NCBI GenBank assembly: GCA_030848705.1
Contig: CM061244.1
Span: forward strand, 111,587,111-111,651,110
Direction of reading: 5' to 3'
DNA length: 64,000 bases
DNA from: Heracleum sosnowskyi
Lineage: Eukaryota > Streptophyta > Magnoliopsida > Apiales > Apiaceae
The stretch's first letter is position 1; each line of letters opens with the position of its first letter. The notes beneath the pieces are model-generated. The model saw only the letters and a program-made list of their open reading frames with translations. It was not told the DNA's origin and did no database searches. Made by a program: the position numbers and the translations under genes. Below, piece by piece: positions 45,672-58,204 of this stretch.

Positions 45672-48600
45672 TTACTTAATTTCTTCAATGTCAGGCACTG
45701 TTCTGAGATAATCTGTAAGTAGTCTTCTTTCAGCTCTTTCTAGCTCAGCAGTCATAATCTCTTTCAGCTCCTTAAGTTCTGGATCTTTTTCACCAGTCTG
45801 ATATATGGCAGCCCTCAGAGAATAAATGCTGTTTTTATTCATCGCATTTCCAAGTCTTATAAAGAAAGATTTATCAGACTCTAGATTGAACTCTAAGACT
45901 TTTATTCCCAGTGCAGTCCTGAACCTTGCACTATTCCTCTTCATCTCTACCATCTTTCCATGAGCATCTCTATATTTAGGAATATAAGCACTTGAAATTC
46001 TGGCTCCAAGCAAAACTTTAGACTTCATCATTCTCTCTTTCAAAACTTGAGCAGCATTATGAGTACTTTGATTTTTCACTTTCAATAGATACAAAACATA
46101 CTCCATCTCTTCCCATAGCTTCAGATGAATGTCAGCTTCTCCAACTCTATAAAATCTTCCATCAGCCATAAAGTATAACAGAAACTCCTTTTTAATTCCT
46201 TTGTGATAGATCATCTGAACAAACTCTAACTTGTCAAGGCTTTCTTGAGTTACCCCAACACCAGGTTCTGCCAGTGATGTATGATCTAAAGGACTGTTAT
46301 TTATTCTTTTCTCTCTATGTGATCCCAAACCAGATTTATCATAAGTTTCCTTTCCTAACACTGATCTGGTTTGAAGAAAATTCACATTTCCTGGCTTCAG
46401 AGTTTCATCTCTAGTTGATTTTCCAAAAATATCTTGGAGTTGTGAAGATATCAACTGAGTTTGTACAACTTGAGCAGTGTCAGAGGTTGTCACAACTTTA
46501 GCAGAATTATCAACTTGAGCAACGTCAGTGGTTGATTGATTAGGTCTTGATTCAACTTGAGCCATATCAGAGGTTGAATGAGCCTTCTTTGATAACTCAG
46601 GTTCTTCAATCAATTTACCTTTACCTTTATCAGTGCTTGCTCCAACAGGCCTCCTTGAATATTGTAAACTCTGTTGAGAGTTCACATTCTCTTTAATAAA
46701 GATTCCTTGTTCCTTTCTCCTAGGAGCCTTGACAGCCTTTTTCTTGTAAGTTCCAGCTTCAACCTTCTTCTTATGCTCTTCAGCAAGAATCTGCATTTCA
46801 GCATCCATATCTTCAACTGTGGCTTCACCACCATGTTCTTCCAGAAACAGCTTAGCTGCAATCTCTTCATCAGTAATTGGATTAGCTGAAATCACTAGAC
46901 TTTTAAGTCTTGAAGAAGATTGAGCACCAGAGTTTACTCTATCAGAGTTTGTCAGCTTAGCAGAGTTTGACCTAAGTCTCCCTTGCTCTTGAGCAGATTT
47001 TGACCTTTTCTCTGATTCTTTGCTTCCACCATCTGTTGCATCATCCCTCTGTCTCAGAGTTGGAGTCCTTTTGCATTTGTCTTTAGGAACTCTCTCCCCC
47101 TTTTTGACATCATCAGGAATAAGTACAGATGTCAGCAATTCTAAAGATGCAGCAATAGAATCAATCTTTGTAGCCATTACATCTTGATTTCTTTCAACTG
47201 TGCTTAGTCTCTGCTTGATTTCGACTTGATCTTTGATCATAGAAGAATATTGAGCTCTATCAGTCTTCAAGGCCAATTCCTTAGCAACACTATCATTCCT
47301 CAGGCCTATGACAGCTTTGTGAGTCTCATCAAAGCGATTGTGCAAAGATTTGAATTGAACAATTGTGGCCTTCAAATGTGTCAACAGCTCAGGATTTGAA
47401 ATTTCTTTAGCAGACTTAGTAACAAAATCAGCAGTTCTTTGTGTAGAGAAAATACAATCTGCCCCTGACCAATTTGAATAGTACATTTCTCTATAATGAT
47501 CTTCAGTGGCACGTTGATTTTCCTTGACAGACTCTGCAGTAGGATCCCTTAGAAAAGGTATTGATTCATGATCACCAGAGTCTGAGAGTGCAATATTGAT
47601 TCCAGAGTTTGCATGATCAGAATTTGCAGAAGTGTGATCATCACTGTCAGAGACAACTCTGTCTGTAGCAACATTTTCTGCTAAAGGCTCTGCAGCTGTA
47701 TTCTCTGCAGTAACTTCAATGTTTAACTGTGCAGCTTCATCATGAACTTGCTCTGCAACAGCTTCATGCTTCTCAGAGTTAACTGCCTCAGCAACTTCTT
47801 CTTCTTCTTCCCGATTCTCTGCTGTAGCTTCATCTAGCTTCTCAACAGCAGCTTCAACAATCTTCTCAGAAGAGACAGATTTTGCTCCCTGATCAACTTC
47901 CTCACCCAATTCAAGAATTTGATTGGTGACAAAGAGAATCTCTGTATGAGTTGCCATAGACTCATCAACTACTAGAGTGGCTTGATCAGCTGCCACATCC
48001 TCAGTGTCACAAACACTGATAGTAGGATGTGCTTCAAAATCCATGTCCAAAGGATCTGCAAAGTTATCATTATCAGCATGTGCATCATCTTCTCTGTCCT
48101 CTGTAGGAACAGGAGCTTTAACATTAACATCAGCCTCCTCAGTAACACCATCAAGAGCTGCATTCTGTTCAGCTTCAGGAACAGCTTCAGTTTCTAACTC
48201 ATCAAAAAGATAGTCAGCTACCAACCTTCTTCTTCTTTGATGCAAGGTTTCAGTATCTTCCTCATCATCAGACCGTGGTCTCTTTGCTCTTCTCTTCTTT
48301 GAGGGACCATCAGACTTTGGCAGATAAGATTTTGACACTCCAACCTCAGTAGCTGGCTTAACAATCTTTGCAGGTTTAAAAGCCCTGTGTTTGATTCTAC
48401 CACCTGTCTGAATTGGTTGTGATGTAGATGGAGGAACTTCAGTGTTTATTGGTTCTGGTTGTGAATCTGCTTAGGTAGAATCATCCAAAAACTGCTGCAC
48501 TAATGCAGGCAGTAAGAGATCACCTACAGCACCCTTCTTCACATCTTTGTTCACAAGATCAGAGAATATACGTTTGTGTAATTGAAAACATGGAATTACA

Positions 48601-49280
48601 TCTGCATCATTAATATCTACCCCACTAACACAAGTAGAAAATAAAAGCTGACAGAATCTAGCAAAGTAAACTACTCCCCTATTCTCATTCATTTTCTCTC
48701 CTAAGTTACTTAAAACAAATCTACCAAAATCAAAATTGGTACTATAGAGAAGAGAATACCCTATTTGTAGACTGTCAGTGGGTATTTCATCCCAGTTCGT
48801 GCACTTCTTCCCGAACGTTCTTGTGATACAGTCGAAGAAAAAACTCCACTCCTTCCTCAAGAACGGTCGCTTCAACTGACCTATCTTGACCAAAGATCCA
48901 CCATAACCTATCTCCTTCATCATCCTCAGCAACTCAGCATCACCAACAGCAATGGTGTACGCAGTATGTTCACCAAAGCCCAGAGCATCACCTACCGTAC
49001 CAGGTGTAATGACATACTCTGTTTCTTGAAACTCGAAAATAATAGATGGCGTTCCAGAAACACCACCATCATCATAGATACCAGTCTCCCAGAAGCTTTT
49101 GATTTGAACCGCAGAAAGCCTCTCTGGTTCTACAAGAGCACACCCAATTGGAGATTGGGAAAGAAAATTCTGCATCAAATGAAACGCCTTCGGTGCGTTC
49201 ACATTAACCAATGGAGCAGCATAATTATTTGGAACGAATTCAAGCCCAGAAGAGACAAAAGCAGTAGAACCCATTAGCAC
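45672..49280 (-). pseudogene. Element C envelope-like ORF, interrupted by a single in-frame TAA
   Basis: One frame of 1,202 codons from 49,280 to 45,672 with a single stop, TAA at 48,471-48,473. The N-terminal 269 residues contain the domain shared with B and D (KEWSFFFDCITRTFG, FDFGRFVLSNL, YFARFCQLLF). Soon after the stop comes a strongly basic SKKRRAKRPRSDDEED, a plausible nuclear localisation signal. Then follows a long A/E/D-rich region, charged helical stretches and a C-terminal part with KMVEMKRNSARFRTALGIK. No signal peptide or membrane segment is seen. The first listed codon reads MLMGS, and ATG at the third residue is an alternative start. Function unknown; the product is called envelope-like by position after pol. 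Confidence 0.75.
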
Positions 49281-50587
49281 GATTTAGAAATAAGCAGAGA
49301 ATGACTTAGAGAATATTTGAGAGTGTTTGCAATAAGAGTGTTTGTGAAAATGTGTATGTGACAATAAGGTGTGAATTTGAGTAAGTTGTGAAAAGTTCAA
49401 ACGAGTTTGTGTATTGTATATTAATACAAAAAGAAAGAATTAAAAACTGAACAGTTTCTAATCAATACACACAACTGTCTTACTCCGTGAAACGTGTGAG
49501 TGTGACACGTGGCACTCATGCAATGACTGACATCAGTAATTGACAGTTTCCAATGCGCATGCGTAGTGAAAAGAGCAATAATTACCGCCTATTACACTTT
49601 CCTAGACACTCAACCTCTCTCCATTTTCAAAAACTCAATCAAACCGTTTCAATCATACTCTCTATTTTCCAAAAATAATGTTCCTCAATAATTATGAAAT
49701 GTCTGAAACAACTTTATTTATTTTAATCATCAGAGATTAAAAATAAATTACCTCGGCGTAGAGTACACAGTTCATCAGTTTTTGTCAATTCTCCTCCTTC
49801 ATTAATAATCTCTTTTCTCAAAATGCACAGTTGTGAATATTTGTGTGTGAATAGCAGAGTTTACTGAATAGAAATATTGAGAGCATTTCAAAGTGCATAA
49901 AATCCACAAAATAAATCAGTAAAAACTGGTTGCCCAAACTCTCATATGTAAAACATATTCTGATTTCATCTAAACTCTGTATTTATTTGTATTCATTTGT
50001 TTTCACCCCCTTAATTTTTTTTTATTCTTTTTCCAGTAATCAGTGGTTGGCACTAGTCACCAAAAATTTGAAAATTTTAGCCCTTATTTCATACAATAAG
50101 TTCATGGGTCTTCCTAGGCACAACATGATCTCAAAGGAATTTGTGCATATTTTTGCATCTTTTGCTTAGGGGTGAATTAACAGTAACTATTTATCAGAGT
50201 TTAGACTTACATCATTTAACGTTTATGATTTATGAGAGAAAGTGCAAACAGCTAATACAGACTCAGTGTATAGGATCAATAAACTAAGAGATGCTATAAA
50301 TATTGAGACAATATCATGCTGTGTAAAATTTCTACACACATTTGAGATCAGATTTTATATAACTTAGAAAGATTCATGATTACTTACTGAGAATCATGCT
50401 TCGTACAATTTTCTTCATCGGTCAATATGTTTCAGACAATAACACAATCAGAGTATAACATCAGAGTATGCTTCCAACAGAGTATGTTACCAGAGTTTAT
50501 CAACATGATTTGCATGACAGTTAACACATGCAGAAAAACATGAGCAAATTTTCACAGATGAGTAAAGTTTGAGTCTAACCAATATCT
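49281..50587 (-). other. Element C pol-env spacer
   Basis: 1.3 kb without coding capacity. It holds several copies of the element's own word, CAGAGTTT or CAGAGTAT (about 49,858, 50,187, 50,450, 50,463, 50,478 and 50,492), and a complement AAACTCTG near 49,973. The matching spacer in B has the inverted GGTATGACC pairs. Confidence 0.55.
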
Positions 50588-53500
50588 CTAGTCAAAACCA
50601 GAGATCATTCCAAGTTCATTTACCAGTCTTGTAAATGTAGCTTCACTCAAAGGCTTAGTGAAGATATCTGCAAGCTGTTGTTCTGTAGACACAAAATGAA
50701 GCTCAATATCTCCTTCTTCCACATGTTCCCTGATAAAGTGATACTTTATACTGATGTGCTTGGTCATGGAATGCTGTACTGGGTTACCTGTCATAGCAAT
50801 AGCACTTTGATTATCACAGAAAATAGGTATTTTAGAGTACCTTAACCCATAATCCAGCAATTGATTATTCATCCACAGAATCTGTGCACAACAGCTACCA
50901 GCAGCAATATACTCTGCTTCTGCAGTGGATGTGGAAATTGATTTCTGTTTCTTGCTGTACCAAGAAACTAATCTGTCACCTAAAAATTGACAGCTTCCAC
51001 TGGTGCTTTTTCTGTCTATCTTACAGCCTGCAAAATCTGCATCAGAGTAACCAATTAATTTAAACTCTGATTCTCTAGGATACCACAAACCAAGGGTTAT
51101 GGTTCCTTTGAGATATTTGAAAATTCTCTTCACAGCTGCTAGATGAGGCTCTCTGGGGTCTGCTTGAAATCTTGCACAAAGACATGTTGCATACATGATA
51201 TATGGTCTACTTGCAGTGAGATAAAGAAGAGACCCTATCATGCCTCTGTAGTTTGTAATATCTACTGAAGCCCCTGTATCTTTGTCTAGCTTTGTTGCAG
51301 TAGCCATGGGAGTTGTGGCAGATGAACTATCAAGCATACCAAATTTCTTGAGAAGATTTCTGGTATATTTTGCTTGATTGATAAAAATCCCATCATCTGT
51401 TTGCTTTACTTGCAAGCCTAGAAAATAACTAAGCTCTCCCATCATGCTCATTTGGTACCTGGATTGCATAAGCTTGGCAAATTTCTTGCAGAGTTTGTCA
51501 TTAGTAGACCCAAAAATTATGTCATCCACATTGATTTGAACTAAAAGCAAATCATTACCAGTATTGAAATAGAACAAGGTTTTATCAATTGTACCTCTAG
51601 TGAACCCACTTTCTAAAAGAAATTGAGCCAGATTTTCATACCATGCTCTAGGTGCCTGCTTTAGTCCATAAAGAGCTTTGTCAAGTTTGTAGACATAATC
51701 TGGATGCTTGGGATCTACAAACCCTGGTGGTTGTTCAACAAACACTTCTTCTTCAAGTTTCCCATTGAGAAAAGCACTTTTCACATCCATCTGAAAGACT
51801 TTGAACTTTTTGTGAGCAGCATATGCTAGAAAAATTCTTATGGCCTCCAATCCTGCAACTGGAGCAAAGGTTTCATCATAGTCAATTCCTTCCTGTTGAG
51901 AATATCCTTTTGCCACAAGTCTAGCCTTATTCCTTGTAATTATTCCCTCATTGTCAGTCTTGTTTCTGAAAACCCATTTTGTACCAACAATAGATCTGTT
52001 TTTGGGTCTTGGTACAAGAGTCCATACTTCATTTCTTTCAAATTCATTTAACTCTTCCTGCATAGCTGTTATCCAGTTAGCATCTTGAAGAGCTTCTTCC
52101 ACTTTCTTGGGCTCAGTTTGGGATAGAAATGCATGAAACAGACATTCATTTGTTGTTGCACTTCTTGTTCTTACACTTGCATCTGGATCTCCAATTATCA
52201 GATCAGGTGTATGAGCTTGTGTCCACCTTTTTGCTTTTGGAAAGTGGCTTCTTTCATCATTATTAGATCCTCCCCCTTGATCCATGCTCTCCTGATTTTC
52301 TTCTTGACCATCTGCATTCTCTGAGGCTCCCCCTGAATTGGACTGTTCATTATTTGAACTTTCAGAGTTTGACCCAGAGTTTCTATTTGATTCTTCAGCT
52401 GACTCATTTTCAGAATGTGTATCATCATGTTGAGATGTTTCTGAAGTATCTTCATGCTCCCCCTCAACTGGTTCTCTATTTTGTTCTGTCAGAGAAACTC
52501 CCTCAGTGTTTACCAGTAGAGGTTCAGAGTATGCTTCATCAGAGTTTGTTGGATTTGCTTCATCAGAGTTTACGTGATCAGAGTTTAGATCTTCATTTTC
52601 AAAGCGAAGTCGATCATGATATTCTTCATCTTCTATTCCAGTTATTTTCTTGTCATCAAATGACACATGTATAGATTCCATGATCACTTTAGTTCTCAGA
52701 TTGTAGACTCTGAATGCTTTAGTTGACAGTGGGTATCCAACAAAAATTCCTTCATCAGCTTTTAAGTCGAACTTAGTCAACTATTCAGGATGAGTTTTCA
52801 ACACAAAGCATTTGCACCCGAAAATATGAAAATATTTCAGGTTTTGTTTCTTTTTCTTCACCATCTCATATGGTGTTTTCCCATGCCTATTGATCAGTGT
52901 TGCATTTTGAGTAAAACAAGCAGTTTGAACAGCTTCTGCCCAGAAATAAGTTAGCAATTTTGCTTCATCAAGCATTGTTCTGGCAGCTTCGACTAAAGTT
53001 CTGTTCTTTCTTTCAACTACACCATTTTGCTGTGGAGTCCCTGGTGCAGAAAATTCTTGCTTCACTCCTCTTTATTTGCAAAATTCTTCCATTGTTACAT
53101 TTCTGAATTCAGTTCCATTATCACTCCTTATAATTTTCACTTTATACTGTGATCCTTTATCCAGTAACTTTACATGATCCACCAGAGTTAAGGCAGTTTC
53201 ATCCTTCTTTGCTAGAAAGTACACCCAAGTGTATGTGGTATACTCATCAACTATGACTAGAGCATATTTCTTTCTGCCTAGAGACATTACATTTACTGGA
53301 CCAAATAGATCAACATGTAGAAGATGATAAGGATCCACAACTGTAGATTCAGACTTACTCTTGAAAGATGACTTCCTTTGCTTGGCCTTTTGACAAGAAT
53401 CACACAGACCATCTATGCTGAGTATAGACTTTGGAAGTCCCCTTACAAGATCTTTTCGAATTAGCTCATTGATGTTGTTCAAGTTTAGGTGAGAGAGCTT

Positions 53501-53929
53501 CTTATGCCATTTCCAATTCTCCTAATTAGAAATTTTTGCAGACAGACACACAGCTTTTCCTTCAGAGTTTGTTACCAAACTTGCTTCATAGATATTATTC
53601 CGTCTGTGTCCAACTAGAACAACTTTCCCTGTAGATTTGCTGATAACCTCACAGTATTCAGGTTGAAAATCTACATGATAACCTCTGTCACAGATTCGAC
53701 TCACAGATAGCAAGTCATGCTTGAGTCCTGGGACATGAGCTACATTGGTGATGATGACACTTCCAAGATTGATATTGCCATATCCCATAGTACGTCCTAT
53801 GTTGCCATCTCCATAGGAAACTTTTGGGCCAGCTTTCTCCTCATAATCTGATAGCAGGGCTTTATTTCCAGTCATGTGTCCTAAACATCCACTGTCCAAG
53901 ACTAGGGTACTTTCCCTTATGCCCTGCGA
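50588..53929 (-). pseudogene. pol: Element C Pol polyprotein with three nonsense codons
   Basis: A single frame carries every copia domain. Protease is LDSGCLGHMTG near 53,895 (usually SGCSRHMTG). Integrase zinc region and catalytic stretches are CDSCQKAK, LLHVDLFGPV, IIRSDNGTEF and GVVERKNRTL. RT has FQMDVKSAFLNGKLEEEVFV and QINVDDIIFGS, and RNase H has IGYSDADFAG, STAEAEYIA and IFCDNQSAIA. Stops: TAG 53,522-53,524, TAA 53,072-53,074 and TAG 52,781-52,783. The RT catalytic box has Asn for the usual Tyr of YVDD, and conserved words show single changes (APVAGLEA for APVARLEA, SRPYIMY for SRPDIMY). The frame opens only after TGA at 53,930-53,932 and does not overlap gag. The copy cannot make active Pol. 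Confidence 0.9.
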
Positions 53930-53939
53930 TCACAAACAA

Positions 53940-56225
53940 TTACAAAGAGTTAGATTTAAGGATCCAGACTTGTTTGGATCCTTTGGCTTTCTTAATATAG
54001 TTAGCTTTTGCAGCGGAATTCTTATCTACAGAGTTTAAGCTAACTGTATCAGAGTTTGTGCTATCAGAATTTACACTTGTAGAATCAACTTTAACCCATT
54101 TCAAATTCGGCTTCAACTCATAATAATTGTTATAAGTAGCATGATAATTCTTGCAAGTATAAATAGAATGCCAAGTACTCCCATAGTGAGTGCATAAAGT
54201 CTGTGGTCCAACCCTACTATATTCATTCTTAACTCCAGACTTGGAGGGTAAAGAATTAATATCTTTGTTCTTCCTGCAAAAACTTGCAAGATGGTTAGTA
54301 CTACCACAATTATGACATGTTTTTCTAGGAGTATCAGTAATAGGCAAATGATTATTACTTCTGTTAATGCCTACTTTTCCATTTCTATTTTTCCTGGACA
54401 CTTTCTGTTTTTCAACAGACTTTACCTCTTTGAGCTTATACTTGAATTGTTTCTCTGTCATTAAACCAACATTCACCTGTTTAACACAAGTTTTTACTGA
54501 TTCTTTCTTAACAGCTTCTTTTTCAAGTACAGGGTTTTTTTTACTGGATTCAGGAACAAATTTCATAGGTTTGAGTTGTGTTTTAACTTTAACTTTATCT
54601 TTAAACCTAAGATCATCTTCCTCACAGTAACCTAACCCAACTGTATCTGTTTGAAAAACTTGATGTGTGTCTCTTCCAGAATTTGTCCAGGTTTTAATTA
54701 CCTTCCTTTCTTTTTCCAAATCAGATTCTAATTCCCTAAATTTCTTAAGCAACTCCTGTTCAACATTAACATCATCATCTCTTTCCTTTTGAACTTGTTG
54801 CATGTTAACAAGTTCTTCTTCAAGAAATTTATTTCTATCTTTAAGCTTAAGATTCTCAGATTTAATTCTTTCATTCTCTAAAGTCTGATCTATATAACTA
54901 ACATGTATGCTTTTAAGATAAATTCTCAATTCTGATATATTATCAATATCATAAGCATAAGTTGTTAGGGGTACCTTATTTTCAGATTAGTCAGATTCAT
55001 CATTGACAGTTGCAATGAGAGCATAGTTTACATCCTCATCTGAATCTGAAGTATCTACCCAGTCTCTTCCTTTAGTGATGAGTGCTTTTTCAGATTTTCA
55101 TTTCTTGCACTCTGGAGCATAGTGACCCATATCTTTACACTTGTAGCACTGGATTTCAGACTTGTCTTTCTTTCCAGGTTTGATATCCCTTCTTTCAGAC
55201 TTTCTGAAATTCTTTCTTTCAGAGTTTGAATCTTTTCTTGAGAATCTTTTTCCCTTCTTGAAGTTCTTGAAACCCATCTTCTTGAAGGTCTTCACCATCA
55301 AAGCAGCCATTTGCATCATTTGTTCTTCATCATCCTCAGATTCAGAAGAAGCATCAGAGTTTGAGTCACCATCAGAGTTTGATGACTCACTTTCAGAATT
55401 TATGACTAAAGCTTTTCCCTTAGCTTTCTTCTTTGATGTTTCTTTCTTCATGAGTTTTTCTTCAACTTTGAGAGCAACAGATTTTGTCTTCTTTCCAGAT
55501 CTTTTGTTTCTTTGTTCTATCTCAAGTTCATGAGTTTTAAGCAACCCATAAATTTCATCAAGATCTGTTTCTGCAAGATCATAATTATCTCTTATTGTTG
55601 TTGCCTTTAAATCCCATCTTTCAGGTAAAGATAGTAGAAACTTGAGATTTGACTCTTCAAGGTCATATTCTTTATCAACAAGAGACAAATCATTCAACAA
55701 TTTACAGAATCTGTCATATGTATCTGTCAAAGTTTCATCAGATCTAGAGTCAAAGTGTTCATACTCCTGTGTTAAAATAGTCTTCCTGTTCTTCTTTATA
55801 GCACTTGTTCCTTGACACCTGACTTCCAAAGCATCCCAGATTTCTTTGGCAGTCTTGCAACCAATAACTCTGTTAGACATGACATTATCTAAGGCACTAT
55901 GAAGAAGATGTCTAACTTTTGCATCCTTTGCAATTGATGAGATGTCCTCAGGAGTCATATCTTTCTTTTCCTTCGGAACAGTCTTTTGTTCTTGACCAGC
56001 AACTACAGGAGTCAGTTTAGTTGGCATATGAGGACCATCATAGATTCTATCAAGGTATTCTGGATCTGTGGCTTCTAGAAACATGGTCATCTTAACCTTC
56101 CATATTGGATATTCCACTGGTTTGAGAATTGGAACCCTGATTGACTCATATCGACTTACAGAAGCAGATTGAACCTTTTGAGCATTAGAACCTCCATTGG
56201 AACCTACCTGGGAGTTTTCAGTCAT
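53940..56225 (-). pseudogene. gag: Element C Gag with two nonsense codons
   Basis: One frame from ATG 56,225 to stop 53,940, broken by TGA 55,098-55,100 and TAA 54,987-54,989. The first 375 residues hold the copia Gag domain (YPIWKVKMTMFLE, TAKEIWDALEVRCQG, YEHFDSRSDETLTDTYDRFCKLLNDL), an S/N/D/E-rich segment, a basic stretch and a CCHC knuckle, CYKCKDMGHYAPECKK, that ends at the first stop. After the second stop come a coiled-coil-like region (ENLKLKDRNKFLEEELVNMQ) and a second knuckle-like CHNCGSTNHLASFC. The architecture, with a long C-terminal extension, parallels Gag of B. Confidence 0.88.
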
Positions 56226-56274
56226 GATTATACTTGTGTTTGGATCAATAAACTGTATATATTAATCAGCCTTG

Positions 56275-56286
56275 GCTCTGATACCA
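56275..56286 (-). other. Element C primer-binding site, initiator tRNA-Met
   Basis: TGGTATCAGAGC on the element strand, two bases from the 5' LTR, is a full match to the PBS used by most plant copia elements. Confidence 0.9.
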
Positions 56287-56288
56287 AT

Positions 56289-56782
56289 TGTTAGGCCGAA
56301 TACACAATATATAATCAATATATGTATGAGAATAACAATCAAGAACGCTGTTTATGAACAATAAACTGAATTATATTAAATAACTCTTCTCTCAGTGATG
56401 TAAAATATCACAGAGAGCTGCTAGGTTACAAGAATAATGTATTCAGTATTCACATCCCTTTTAGGGTTAACCTATCTGTGTTTATATAGAACACAGTTAC
56501 ACAATCAATCTCAAATTGATATTCCTATAAACCAGCTATACAATTTATATCAATTTAGGATTGCTTCTTTCTTCTGTCCCGTTTCTTTAGCTATCTCAAT
56601 ATATCTTGCTTCTTTCCATCTTCAAGATATATTGCTTCTAGAATCTTCAAGTATGCACCAACAACTAAATAAACTCTCACCCCGTCAGACTTTAACAAAC
56701 TCTAACTGGCTTCTAGTGTAAACTCTGATAAATACATGTTACTTAAACACTGATAAACAATCATCAACAATTATATCTAACA
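56289..56782 (-). repeat. Element C 5' LTR (494 bp) with TATA box
   Basis: Partner of 45,026-45,527. On the minus strand TCTATATAAAC at about 56,480-56,490 is a good TATA box, flanked by the inverted arms CTGTGTT and GAACACAG. This would place the transcription start near 56,460 and leave about 170 bp of R-U5. Confidence 0.88.
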
Positions 56783-58204
56783 GTTTATGACCGATATAAT
56801 TCCGGGTCCAAATAGCATTGGCAAAGATATTAACGTTTGTCTAAGGCCTCTCATTGATGAATTGAAGATATTGTGAATACCGAAGTGGGAACGTATGACC
56901 AATCTTTAAAGCAAAATTTTACAATGCGAGCCGCTCTTATGTCGACTATTAGTGACTTTCCCGCTATGAGTATGATAAGTGGGTGGTCGGGTAAAGGAAA
57001 AATGGGATGTCAAGTGTGTGGTGGAAGTGTGGTCGGTTTTCTTACGGCACGAACCGAATATTTTTTGAACCAAATGATCCATTGCACGAAAAAAGTAATT
57101 TGTTTGATAATGAGGAAAGAAGATTGTTTCGTGGTCGTTTGTCTGGGGAGGATGTAAAGGAGTTGCTTGACGGTATAATTTTTCCACCACCCGGAAAGAC
57201 TAATGCCAAGTTAAGGAGTGCCAGTTATGGGGAAGAGCATCATTGGACTCATGTTCCAATTTTTTATGAACTCCCTTATTGGTCATCACATACTTTACGA
57301 CATTCAATTGATATCATGCATACCGAAAAAATGTGTTTGAAAACATATTTTTACTATTGTGAATGCGGCAAAGTCAAAGGATCACATGAAATCAAGGTCG
57401 GATTGCAAAAACTTTGATGTGTTGCATCATTTGTGGATCGATGAAAATGGAAAAATGCCAAAAACACCGTATTCCTTAAAAAAAACAACTTAAAATTTTG
57501 TGCCATTGGATTTGCTCATTGAAACTTCCAGACAGTTATTCTTCAAATATATCTCGTTGTTGCAATGTTGATGAGTGTAAATTTTTTGGATTCAAATCGC
57601 ATGATTGTCATATCTTTCTTCAAAAATTGTTGCCTCTTGCAATTCGTGAGCTTCTACCAATACCTATTGTGGATGCCTTGTCGACAATTTCAATTTTTTT
57701 TCAAGATTTGTGCTCATCCCTTGTGACAAGAACCAATTTGAACGTAATGGCGAAATCGGTTATTAGAGCTTTGTGCTTGTTGGAAACAATTTTTCCTCAA
57801 ACTTGGTTTGATTCGATGGAACACTTGGTTGTACATTTAGCGGAAGAAATTAAACTAGCTGGGCCTGCTTATTGGCATTGGATGTATCCAATTGAGCGTT
57901 TGTTGGGAAAATTAAAACAAAAAGTCGGTAATAAAGTAAGAGTTGAGGGTTCAATTGCCGAACGATATATGGAAGAAGAGGCTCTTAATTTTTGTTCTCT
58001 TTATTTTGCCTCAAATTCGGTTCATAATAAAGTGCGTGATAACGAAGTTTTGTTTGATGTACAAAATTATGATAAATTAGAAATTTTTAGATATCCAATT
58101 GAATGTCCCGGAAAAGAAAGAGCGAGATATATGGATGATGATGAACGACTGCTTGCAGAAGAATATGTTATTTTAAACTCTCCTGAAGTTCAACCTTACC
58201 TAAG
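56783..58204 (+). pseudogene. CACTA transposase, 3' part with multiple frameshifts
   Basis: It resumes the transposase directly after the GTTTA duplication (MTDIIPGPNSIGKD, RPLIDELKIL). A base is missing at about 56,873 (TGG to TG before AATACC), and frames change again near 57,020 and 57,395. An eight-A run at 57,478-57,485 is one A too long. Pieces in order: rest of Transposase_21 (KCGRFSYGTNRIFF, ELPYWSSHTLRHSIDIMHTEK), a linker (KNFDVLHHLWIDENGKMPKTP), then a long stretch matching the DUF4218 domain that follows TNP2 in plant CACTA genes (HDCHIFLQKLLPLAIRELLP, WFDSMEHLVVHLAEEIKLAG, YPIERLLGKLKQKVGNK). The frame is cut by the LTR of D after codons for PEVQPYL. Confidence 0.85.

Larger units (their letters stand above)
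45026..56782 (-). mobile_element. Element C: Sirevirus-like Ty1/copia retrotransposon, degenerate
   Basis: 11,757 bp inserted in the CACTA transposase with perfect GTTTA target site duplications (45,021-45,025 and 56,783-56,787). LTRs of 502 and 494 bp differ by about ten substitutions and an 8-bp length difference, so it is several times older than B. The minus-strand order is 5' LTR, perfect tRNA-Met PBS, gag, pol, a 1.3-kb spacer, envelope-like frame and PPT. Gag has two nonsense codons, pol three and the envelope-like frame one; each lies in an otherwise open frame with no frameshift. The word CAGAGTTT is repeated about two dozen times through LTR, coding and spacer DNA. Confidence 0.93.
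43306..58204 (+). mobile_element. Decayed CACTA (En/Spm-type) DNA transposon, interrupted by C and cut by D
   Basis: The left terminus CAATACAAGGAAACAGGG (43,306-43,323) resembles the common plant CACTA terminus, with two mismatches against CACTACAAGAAAACAGGG (from memory). The next 330 bp are rich in CGACCG/CGGTCG-type subterminal words. A transposase gene starts at 43,900, is split at 45,025 by copia element C with GTTTA duplicated on both sides, resumes at 56,788 and is lost at 58,204, where the LTR of element D begins. The right terminus lies outside the window or is deleted. Confidence 0.8.

Noticed and set aside
56437..56721. Plus-strand frames in the LTRs of C (also 45,175-45,417)
   Set aside because: The same frame is present in both LTRs because the LTRs are copies; no domain is recognisable.
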